A DNA stretch of 12,680 nt from an uncultured Pseudomonas sp. (GTDB taxonomy: Bacteria > Pseudomonadota > Gammaproteobacteria > Pseudomonadales > Pseudomonadaceae): positions 1-12,680 of the forward strand of contig NZ_CAMPHN010000124.1 of the NCBI RefSeq assembly GCF_946885885.1, given 5' to 3'. A program made the position numbers and the translations under genes. Below, piece by piece: positions 7,719 to 12,680 of this stretch. Position 1 is the stretch's first letter; each line of letters starts with the position of its first letter. The notes beneath the pieces are model-generated. The model was not told where the DNA came from, did no database searches, and saw only the letters and a list, made by a program, of their open reading frames with translations.

Positions 7719-8573
7719 ATGAACGTAGCCGTGATTCAAATGGTCAGTCAGGACGATGTGTTGGCCAATTTACGCCAAGCCGCAGCGCTGCTGGAGCAGG
7801 CCGCCGCCGGTGGCGCCCGGCTGGCGGTGCTGCCGGAAAACTTCGCCGCCATGGGCCGCCGCGATCTGGCCGAGCTGGGGCGTCGCGAAGCTCTGGGCGA
7901 AGGGCCGATTCTGCCGTGGTTGAAGCAGACCGCCCGCGATCTCGGCCTATGGATAGTCGCCGGCACCTTACCCTTGCCGCCGCAAGGCCGGCCCGAAGCC
8001 AAAGCCCATGCCTGCAGTCTGCTGATCGATGCCCAGGGGCAGCAGGCGGCGCGCTACGACAAGCTGCACCTGTTCGATGTGGATGTCGCCGACAGCCACG
8101 GCCGTTACCGCGAGTCCGACGACTTCGCCCACGGCGATCGACTGGTGGTAGCCGACACACCGTTGGGTCGTTTGGGTTTGACGGTGTGCTATGACCTGCG
8201 CTTTCCTGAACTCTATGGCGCTTTGCGCGAGGCCGGCGCTGAGTTGATCAGCATTCCGGCGGCCTTTACCGCGGTAACCGGCGCCGCGCACTGGCAGGTG
8301 CTGACCCGCGCGCGGGCCATCGAAACCCAGTGCTATGTCCTCGCCGCGGGCCAAGGCGGTAGCCATCCTGGTGGGCGCGAGACGTTCGGCCATTCGGCGA
8401 TCATCGACCCCTGGGGGCGGGTATTGGCGGAGCAGGCGCAGGGCGAAGGCTGCTTGCAGGCCGTACGCGACCCACTGGAGCAAACCGCCATTCGCCAGCG
8501 TATGCCGGTGGCGCAGCACAAACGATTTTTCACAGCAGCCGAGCCGCGGCTGCCCGATATAGAACGCAAATGA
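7719..8573 (+). CDS. Nitrilase-superfamily carbon-nitrogen hydrolase (Nit1/YbeM-like amidase)
   Basis: The 284-residue product has the complete Glu-Lys-Cys triad of the nitrilase superfamily: E40 in AVLPENF, K115 in [10 protein letters not shown] and C157 in [14 protein letters not shown]. The [11 protein letters not shown] and DLRFPELY contexts are typical of the Nit1/YbeM branch, whose studied members hydrolyse deaminated glutathione to alpha-ketoglutarate and cysteinylglycine. That substrate is inferred from family resemblance only. No signal peptide is seen, so it should be cytoplasmic. It begins 69 bp after yhdP and ends 16 bp before tldD. E. coli, as I recall, has no gene between yhdP and tldD, so this is an extra member of the cluster compared with enterobacteria. 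A TATTAT hexamer at 7672-7677 could be a -10 box, but no good -35 accompanies it. Confidence 0.9.
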   Translation: MNVAVIQMVSQDDVLANLRQAAALLEQAAAGGARLAVLPENFAAMGRRDLAELGRREALGEGPILPWLKQTARDLGLWIVAGTLPLPPQGRPEAKAHACSLLIDAQGQQAARYDKLHLFDVDVADSHGRYRESDDFAHGDRLVVADTPLGRLGLTVCYDLRFPELYGALREAGAELISIPAAFTAVTGAAHWQVLTRARAIETQCYVLAAGQGGSHPGGRETFGHSAIIDPWGRVLAEQAQGEGCLQAVRDPLEQTAIRQRMPVAQHKRFFTAAEPRLPDIERK

Positions 8574-8589
8574 ACGGGATAAAGCAGCC

Positions 8590-10032
8590 ATGAGCGAGAT
8601 GTTGTTGTCGGTTAGCGAGCACCTGCTGGGCCCCGGTGGCTTGAGTATCGAGCAACTGCCCGGCGTGCTGGGCGATTTGGCCGGCCCGGGTATCGACGCC
8701 GCCGACCTGTATTTTCAAAGCCAGGTTTCCGAAACCTGGGTGCTTGAGGATGGCATCGTCAAGGAGGGCAGCTTCCACCTCGATCAGGGCGTTGGTGTGC
8801 GCGCCCAGTCCGGCGAGAAAACCGGTTTCGCCTACAGCAATGCGATCACCGCCGACGCCTTGGCGCAGGCCGCGCAGGCCGCGCGCTCGATTGCCCGCGC
8901 CGGACAGAGCGCTCAGGTCCAGGCGTTCCGCAGCCCGGCGGTGACGGCGCTGTACGGGCACGACAACCCGTTGGACGTGATCGGGCGGGCGGAAAAGGTC
9001 GAACTGCTGAAGCAGGTCGACCAAGCCACCCGCGCCCTCGATCCACGGATCAAGCAAGTGACCGTGAGCCTTGCCGGGGTGTGGGACCGGGTCATGGTCG
9101 CCGCTGTCGATGGTAGTCTGGCCGCGGATATCAGGCCGCTGGTGCGTTTCAACGTCAGCGTCATTGTCGAGCAGAACGGCCGGCGCGAGCGTGGCGGCCA
9201 GGGCGGCGGCGGGCGTACCGACTACCGCTATTTCATGCGGGAAGACCGCGCCATGGGCTATGCCCGCGAAGCCTTGCGTCAGGCCCTGGTCAACCTCGAG
9301 GCGATACCCGCGCCGGCCGGCAGCATGCCGGTGGTGATGGGCGCCGGCTGGTCCGGTGTGTTGCTGCACGAGGCGGTCGGCCACGGCCTGGAAGGCGATT
9401 TCAATCGCAAGGGTAGCTCGGCCTACAGCGGACGCATGGGCGAGAAGGTCGCCTCCAGCCTGTGCACCATCGTCGACGACGGTACCCTGGCCGAGCGCCG
9501 CGGCTCCCTGAGCATCGACGACGAAGGCACGCCGACCCAGTGCACCACGCTGATCGAGAACGGCGTGCTCAAGGGCTATATGCAGGACAAGCTGAATGCC
9601 CGTCTGATGGGCGTAGCCTGCACCGGCAACGGCCGTCGCGAATCCTATGCGCACCTGCCGATGCCGCGCATGACCAATACCTACATGCTGGCCGGGGAAA
9701 GCGACCCGGAAGAAATCATCCGCTCGGTGAAGAAAGGCATCTATTGCGCCAACCTGGGCGGCGGCCAGGTGGATATCACCAGCGGCAAGTTCGTCTTCTC
9801 CACCAGCGAGGCCTACCTGATCGAGGACGGCAAGATCACCGCGCCGGTCAAGGGCGCCACCCTGATCGGCAACGGTCCGGAAGCGATGAGCAAGGTGTCG
9901 ATGGTCGGCAACGACCTGGCCCTGGATAGCGGCGTCGGCACCTGCGGCAAGGACGGCCAGTCGGTGCCGGTGGGCGTCGGCCAGCCGACGCTGAAGATCG
10001 ATGCAATTACCGTGGGTGGTACTGGCGCTTGA
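8590..10032 (+). CDS. tldD: Metalloprotease subunit TldD
   Basis: TldD is the zinc-bearing subunit of the TldD/TldE (PmbA) protease. In E. coli this complex removes the microcin B17 leader peptide and degrades the antitoxin CcdA, apparently by threading unfolded peptides. The 480-residue product contains the HExxxH motif as H260-E-A-V-G-H265 (in [14 protein letters not shown]), and a conserved C452 in the C-terminal [13 protein letters not shown] segment; family structures use the two histidines and this cysteine as zinc ligands. Length matches E. coli TldD (481). The gene starts 16 bp after nit and its TGA overlaps the next small ORF by one base. PmbA, its obligate partner, is encoded separately at 10888-12234. 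The ribosome binding site (GGGATAA) is weak and slightly distant. Confidence 0.97.
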   Translation: MSEMLLSVSEHLLGPGGLSIEQLPGVLGDLAGPGIDAADLYFQSQVSETWVLEDGIVKEGSFHLDQGVGVRAQSGEKTGFAYSNAITADALAQAAQAARSIARAGQSAQVQAFRSPAVTALYGHDNPLDVIGRAEKVELLKQVDQATRALDPRIKQVTVSLAGVWDRVMVAAVDGSLAADIRPLVRFNVSVIVEQNGRRERGGQGGGGRTDYRYFMREDRAMGYAREALRQALVNLEAIPAPAGSMPVVMGAGWSGVLLHEAVGHGLEGDFNRKGSSAYSGRMGEKVASSLCTIVDDGTLAERRGSLSIDDEGTPTQCTTLIENGVLKGYMQDKLNARLMGVACTGNGRRESYAHLPMPRMTNTYMLAGESDPEEIIRSVKKGIYCANLGGGQVDITSGKFVFSTSEAYLIEDGKITAPVKGATLIGNGPEAMSKVSMVGNDLALDSGVGTCGKDGQSVPVGVGQPTLKIDAITVGGTGA

Positions 10033-10211
10033 TGGAGGCGCTGTTCTATTTCCTGGTGGAAGTGTTGTTGTATGGCAAGGGTTACTGGTCGTTGCGGCTG
10101 CTTTCGATTGACCCGCGCGGTTGGAGTGACGGTTTGGTCAGCCTGGTTGGCCTTATGGTCACGCTGGCCTGGCTCGTGCCGCTGCTGTTGTGGATGACTG
10201 GCAACCTGTAG
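10032..10211 (+). CDS. Small hydrophobic membrane protein, coupled to tldD (hypothetical)
   Basis: I do not recognise this 59-residue product (60 if the TTG at 10029 is used). It has an aromatic, hydrophobic N-terminal segment ([15 protein letters not shown]), a polar turn with DPRGWSDG, and a clear membrane helix at about residues 34-56 (LVSLVGLMVTLAWLVPLLLW). The ATG shares its A with the tldD stop (TGATG), a classic reinitiation junction. GTGGGTGG, 13-20 bases upstream inside tldD, is only a loose ribosome binding site. Codon choice is GC-rich at third positions, like the neighbouring genes, and no competing ORF covers the interval. The gene is followed at once by an inverted-repeat element. 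It may be a genuine small inner-membrane protein. No function is proposed, and it could instead be a fortuitous ORF. Confidence 0.65.
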   Translation: MEALFYFLVEVLLYGKGYWSLRLLSIDPRGWSDGLVSLVGLMVTLAWLVPLLLWMTGNL

Positions 10212-10265
10212 GTTGGGCTGAGCTCAGCGAAGCCCAACATTGCGATGGGCCTGCGCTGTTGGGCT
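10212..10265. repeat. Inverted-repeat intergenic element (GTTGGGCT/AGCCCAAC), possible bidirectional terminator
   Basis: GTTGGGCT (10212-10219) and AGCCCAAC (10231-10238) form a perfect 8-bp stem with an 11-nt loop, and the 12-bp palindrome GCTGAGCTCAGC (10217-10228) overlaps that stem's left arm and loop. A second GTTGGGCT (10258-10265) can pair with the same central AGCCCAAC around a 19-nt loop, so two mutually exclusive hairpins are possible. The element fills the 54 bp between the convergent small ORF and yjgA and touches the yjgA stop codon. Position suggests a transcription end for both genes. There is no good U-tract on either strand, so intrinsic termination is uncertain. It may be a dispersed palindromic repeat. 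Confidence 0.6.
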
Positions 10266-10784
10266 TTAGCGTAATCCGCGCTGTGTTTCGTCCAGTTCGC
10301 GGATGTATTTGAAGATTTTGCGTGAGGCAGCCGGGGCCTTGTTCTGCGCCAGTTCGTGTTGGGCCTGGCGAATCAGCTGGCGCAGGTGCTGCCGGTCGGC
10401 GTCGGGATAGTCGCCGACAAAGGTTTCCAGCGTTTCGTCGGTGCCATTGATCAGCCGGTCGCGCCAGCGCTCCAGATTGTGGAAGCGCTCGTTGTACTGA
10501 CGGGTGGAGGCGTCGAGTTGATCGAGCAGGGTGAGGATGGCGTCGGTGTCCTGGTCGCGCATCAAGCGCCCGATGAACTGGACGTGGCGTTTTTTCGCGG
10601 CGTTGGCGGTGTGCTTGGGCGCTTCCGCCAGGGCGCGACGCAGTTCGTCGGTCAGCGGCAGCTTGTTCAGCAGGTCGGGTTTCAAGGTGGTCAGGCGCTG
10701 ACCCAGTTCTTGCAGGGCATGCAGCTCGCGTTTGACCTGGGTTTTGCTCTTCTCGCCGGAGAAGTCGTCAAGGTATTCAGACAT
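10266..10784 (-). CDS. yjgA: Ribosome-associated protein YjgA / DarP
   Basis: YjgA (DarP, DUF615) binds late 50S precursors near 23S rRNA and helps large-subunit maturation; it is soluble and cytoplasmic. The 172-residue product is highly charged and mostly helical, with the family blocks [19 protein letters not shown] (near the N-terminus), [55 protein letters not shown] and a C-terminal [16 protein letters not shown] chose the ATG at 10784, which gives [14 protein letters not shown], the typical acidic beginning. An upstream in-frame ATG at 10832 would add 16 residues (including CCYHDG) unlike the family. No strong Shine-Dalgarno is visible before the chosen start. On the minus strand it diverges from pmbA, so it separates tldD from pmbA transcriptionally. 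Confidence 0.95.
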   Translation of the reverse strand: MSEYLDDFSGEKSKTQVKRELHALQELGQRLTTLKPDLLNKLPLTDELRRALAEAPKHTANAAKKRHVQFIGRLMRDQDTDAILTLLDQLDASTRQYNERFHNLERWRDRLINGTDETLETFVGDYPDADRQHLRQLIRQAQHELAQNKAPAASRKIFKYIRELDETQRGLR

Positions 10785-10887
10785 GAAGGTGGTCCAATGG
10801 AAAACGCCGTCATGATAGCAGCAAGTTTCCAATTGCAGCGTTCGGCGCCAGTGCCGTCATCGTGCCGATAATTGTTCAGGAGTTTTT
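10785..10887. promoter_or_regulatory. Divergent yjgA-pmbA intergenic region with candidate promoter
   Basis: This 103-bp gap separates two divergent genes and must carry promoters for both. On the minus strand, TGC-TATCAT (TATCAT at 10817-10812) is an extended -10 box. It would give a leader of about 20 nt before yjgA; no matching -35 is visible, which extended -10 promoters tolerate. On the plus strand, GATAAT at 10867-10872 resembles a -10 but would leave only about 9 nt before the pmbA ATG. GCCGTCAT occurs twice as a direct repeat (10806-10813 and 10853-10860). The region is certain by position; the individual boxes are guesses. Confidence 0.4.
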
Positions 10888-12234
10888 ATGAGTGCAGTAG
10901 ATAGCGTTGGTCCTCAGGCCGTGCCGTTCTTGCAGGCCCAGGTCGAACAGATTATCGCCGAAGCGAAAAAGCAGGGCGCCAGCGCTTGCGAGGTCGCGGT
11001 ATCGGTCGAGCAGGGTTTGTCCACCTCGGTGCGTCAGGGTGAGGTGGAAACCGTCGAATTCAATCGCGATCAGGGCTTCGGCATCACCCTGTATGTCGGC
11101 CAGCGCAAGGGCTCGGCCAGTACCTCGGCGAGCGGCGATACGGCGATTCGGGAAACCGTGGCCGCGGCCCTGGCGATTGCCAAGTATGCATCCGAAGACG
11201 AGTCCGCGGGGCTTGCCGATGCGGCGCTGATGGCGCGCGACCTGGTCGATCTGGATCTTTACCATGCCTGGTCGATCAGCCCGGAGCAGGCCATCGAACA
11301 GGCCCTGCGCTGCGAGGCCGCGGCCTTTGCCGCGGACGAGCGGATCAAGAACGCCGACGGCACCACGCTCAACACGCACCAGGGTTGCCGGGTCTACGGC
11401 AACAGTCACGGCTTTATCGGTGGCTATGCCAGTACCCGGCACAGCCTGAGCTGCGTGATGATCGCCGAAGCCGGCGGACAGATGCAGCGCGACTACTGGT
11501 ACGACGTCAATCGCCAAGGCGAGTTGTTGGCCGATGCCGCCGGTATTGGCCAGCGCGCCGCCGAGCGTGCGGTCAGTCGCCTCGGCGCGCGTCCGGTGCC
11601 GACCTGCGAAGTGCCGGTACTGTTCTCCGCGGAGTTGGCCACCGGTCTGTTCGGCAGCTTTCTCGCGGCGATTTCCGGCGGCAACCTGTACCGCAAGTCG
11701 TCGTTCCTCGAAGGCACCCTGGGGCAGCAGTTGTTCCCCGAGTGGTTGAATCTGGATGAGCGGCCGCATATTCCCCGCGCGCTCGGTAGCGCCTCTTTCG
11801 ATGGCGACGGTCTGGCGACTTATGCCAAATCCTTCGTCGAGCGCGGTGAGTTGCTGTCCTACGTACTCGGCACCTATTCCGGACGCAAGCTGGGCATGCC
11901 CAGCACGGCCAACGCCGGCGGCGTGCACAACCTGTTTGTCAGCCATGGCAGCGAAGATCAGCAAGCGCTGATCAAACGTATGGGCCGCGGTCTGCTGGTG
12001 ACCGAACTGATGGGGCAGGGCCTGAATATGGTCACCGGCGATTATTCGCGCGGGGCCGGCGGCTACTGGGTGGAAAACGGCGAGATCCAGTTCCCGGTGC
12101 AGGAAGTGACCATTGCCGGCAACCTGCGCGATATGTTCAAGCAGATAGTCGCCGTGGGCAGCGATCTGGAGCTGCGCAGCAATATCCGCACCGGCTCGGT
12201 ACTGATCGAGCGGATGACGGTGGCGGGTAGCTAA
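10888..12234 (+). CDS. pmbA: Metalloprotease subunit PmbA / TldE
   Basis: PmbA (TldE) is the non-catalytic partner of TldD; together they form a protease known in E. coli for microcin B17 maturation and CcdA degradation. The 448-residue product has the family fold and landmarks: an N-terminal domain with VSVEQGLSTSVRQGEVETVEFNRD, the central NADGTTLNTHQGCRVYGNSHGF, RDYWYDVNR, and a C-terminal GAGGYWVENGEIQFPVQEVTIAGNL. It lacks the HExxxH motif present in TldD, as expected for TldE. Length matches E. coli PmbA (450). CAGGAG at 10878-10883 gives a good Shine-Dalgarno 4-5 bases before ATG 10888. It is divergent from yjgA, convergent with ptsO and not in the tldD operon, so balanced heterodimer supply would need separate promoters. 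Confidence 0.97.
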   Translation: MSAVDSVGPQAVPFLQAQVEQIIAEAKKQGASACEVAVSVEQGLSTSVRQGEVETVEFNRDQGFGITLYVGQRKGSASTSASGDTAIRETVAAALAIAKYASEDESAGLADAALMARDLVDLDLYHAWSISPEQAIEQALRCEAAAFAADERIKNADGTTLNTHQGCRVYGNSHGFIGGYASTRHSLSCVMIAEAGGQMQRDYWYDVNRQGELLADAAGIGQRAAERAVSRLGARPVPTCEVPVLFSAELATGLFGSFLAAISGGNLYRKSSFLEGTLGQQLFPEWLNLDERPHIPRALGSASFDGDGLATYAKSFVERGELLSYVLGTYSGRKLGMPSTANAGGVHNLFVSHGSEDQQALIKRMGRGLLVTELMGQGLNMVTGDYSRGAGGYWVENGEIQFPVQEVTIAGNLRDMFKQIVAVGSDLELRSNIRTGSVLIERMTVAGS

Positions 12235-12240
12235 GACCAG

Positions 12241-12362
12241 AGCGGCAAGCTACAAGCCCTAAGCCGCAAGTAACGGCGGGGCTTGGTTGGCCAGGGGCAG
12301 AGTGGACGGCATGCTGATTCGCTTGCAGCTTGCAGCTTGCAGCTTGCAGCTTGCAGCTTGCA
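12241..12362. repeat. Inverted 7-bp arrays, including six perfect GCTTGCA copies
   Basis: The left array (12241-12270) has four 7-base units in register: AGCGGCA, AGCTACA, AGCCCTA, AGCCGCA, plus AG. The right array (12321-12362) is six perfect tandem GCTTGCA copies, the complement-strand version of the same unit. The 30-base left arm matches the reverse complement of the right array at 24 of 30 positions, so a long imperfect stem or cruciform is possible around a 50-bp spacer. The design (opposed 7-bp arrays in an intergenic gap) is the same as at 8-97. Perfect tandem copies suggest recent slippage expansion. It lies just past the pmbA stop. Confidence 0.85.
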
Positions 12363-12369
12363 GTCGTAG

Positions 12370-12436
12370 GTCGGGTTAGCGGCGCGTGCCGCTGACCGAA
12401 GGCTTGCTGCTGAATTAAGGCGCCGCGTAACCCGAC
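12370..12436. repeat. Nested dyad element between pmbA and ptsO
   Basis: GTCGGGTTAGCGGCGC (12370-12385) and GCGCCGCGTAACCCGAC (12420-12436) are inverted copies that differ by one inserted base, with a 34-nt loop. Inside it, 12374-12383 pairs with 12388-12397 around the tetraloop GCGT (10 bp with one G-U), so the local hairpin and the long-range stem compete. It sits between convergent genes and might help end transcription of pmbA or ptsO, but neither stem has a U-tract. It could be a dispersed palindromic repeat or a small non-autonomous element. Confidence 0.65.
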
Positions 12437-12473
12437 AGGGTATATCGCGGCTATTGGAGAGATATTGGGTGCG

Positions 12474-12496
12474 GCGCGCCAAATTCTTTGGCGTGC
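12474..12496. other. Short hairpin downstream of ptsO
   Basis: GCGCGCCAAA (12474-12483) and TTTGGCGTGC (12487-12496) pair over 10 bp around a TTC triloop; one pair is G-U on the plus strand and a C-A mismatch on the minus strand. An adjoining 12-bp palindrome, GGCGTGCACGCC, covers 12490-12501. It lies 24-46 bases past the ptsO stop. It might mark the 3' end of the ptsO transcript, but the lack of a U-tract makes this tentative. Confidence 0.4.
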
Positions 12497-12519
12497 ACGC
12501 CGATCGAGTGGATGTACGC

Positions 12520-12680
12520 CTACTCGCCTTCGTCGAAGTAGTTGTCGATCAGCTCGATCAACGCGCTCAGCGCTTCGTCTTCCCGCTCGCCTTCGGTATG
12601 CAGGTAGATGGCCGTGCCTTTGCCGGCGGCCAGCATCATCACGGCCATGATGCTTTTGCCGTCCACCAGGCTTTCCGCGC
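12520..12680 (-). CDS. ptsO: HPr-family phosphocarrier NPr (PtsO), C-terminal part
   Basis: The window ends inside this minus-strand gene; only its last 52 codons and the TAG at 12522-12520 are present. The visible residues include ESLVDGKSIMAVMMLAAGKG, the HPr-family segment around the Ser46-equivalent and the following helix and strand, and end LIELIDNYFDEGE. The phosphorylated histidine near residue 15 lies outside the window. NPr is the phosphocarrier of the nitrogen PTS, passing phosphate from EI-Ntr (PtsP) to EIIA-Ntr (PtsN). The acidic C-terminus and its place beside pmbA favour PtsO over a sugar-PTS HPr; in Pseudomonas the gene normally ends the rpoN-hpf-ptsN-rapZ-ptsO cluster, which I infer lies beyond the window. 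It is convergent with pmbA across a 285-bp repeat-rich gap. Confidence 0.9.
   Translation of the reverse strand, partial: AESLVDGKSIMAVMMLAAGKGTAIYLHTEGEREDEALSALIELIDNYFDEGE

Noticed and set aside
8530..9654. 374-residue minus-strand ORF opposite the nit/tldD junction
   Set aside because: It spans two well-supported plus-strand genes and their junction and shows no domain; a codon-bias artefact.
10867..10872. GATAAT as the pmbA -10 box
   Set aside because: It would start transcription inside or next to the Shine-Dalgarno, leaving about 9 nt of leader, and no -35 is seen at normal spacing.
10876..11964. 362-residue minus-strand ORF opposite pmbA
   Set aside because: Shadow of pmbA. The plus-strand gene has full family length, a good ribosome binding site and conserved motifs.
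1..12680. Prophage, insertion sequence, defence island or biosynthetic cluster
   Set aside because: No transposase, integrase, restriction, toxin or synthase genes are seen; every large ORF is a syntenic housekeeping gene with uniform codon use.

Overview
The window is GC-rich, densely coded chromosomal DNA whose gene content and order match the Pseudomonas core genome: mreC-mreD-maf-rng-yhdP-nit-tldD, then yjgA (darP), pmbA and the 3' end of ptsO. The same mreCD-maf-rng-yhdP-tldD order is known from enterobacteria. A nitrilase-family gene between yhdP and tldD, and a PTS-Ntr gene (ptsO) next to pmbA, are consistent with Pseudomonas or a close relative. The assignment rests on protein recognition and synteny; no searches were run.

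Layout. 1-107 holds two opposed arrays of degenerate 7-bp repeats that end at the mreC ribosome binding site. 108-10211 is one plus-strand run of seven recognised genes plus a 60-residue small membrane protein, with gaps of 88 bases or less and ATGA- or TGATG-type overlaps at mreC/mreD and tldD/small ORF. 10212-10265 is an inverted-repeat intergenic element between convergent genes. yjgA (10266-10784, minus) and pmbA (10888-12234, plus) diverge from a 103-bp gap. 12235-12519 (285 bp) has no gene: it carries a second opposed pair of 7-bp arrays, with six perfect GCTTGCA copies, then a nested dyad and a small hairpin. The window ends inside ptsO, read on the minus strand.

How the genes fit together. 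MreC and MreD (with MreB, presumably just upstream) are the elongasome scaffold. Maf is a nucleotide-pool or septation-linked pyrophosphatase. RNase G matures 16S rRNA 5' ends, and YjgA/DarP assists 50S maturation. YhdP is an AsmA-like envelope lipid-transport protein. The nitrilase is probably a metabolite-repair amidase. TldD and PmbA are the two subunits of one metalloprotease, encoded about 0.9 kb apart in separate transcription units. NPr belongs to the nitrogen PTS.

I do not see a novel defence, mobile or biosynthetic system. The observations most worth a second look are non-coding or at gene edges: an apparent AUC start codon for mreC, the recurrent 7-bp arrays, and the coupled small membrane protein behind tldD.
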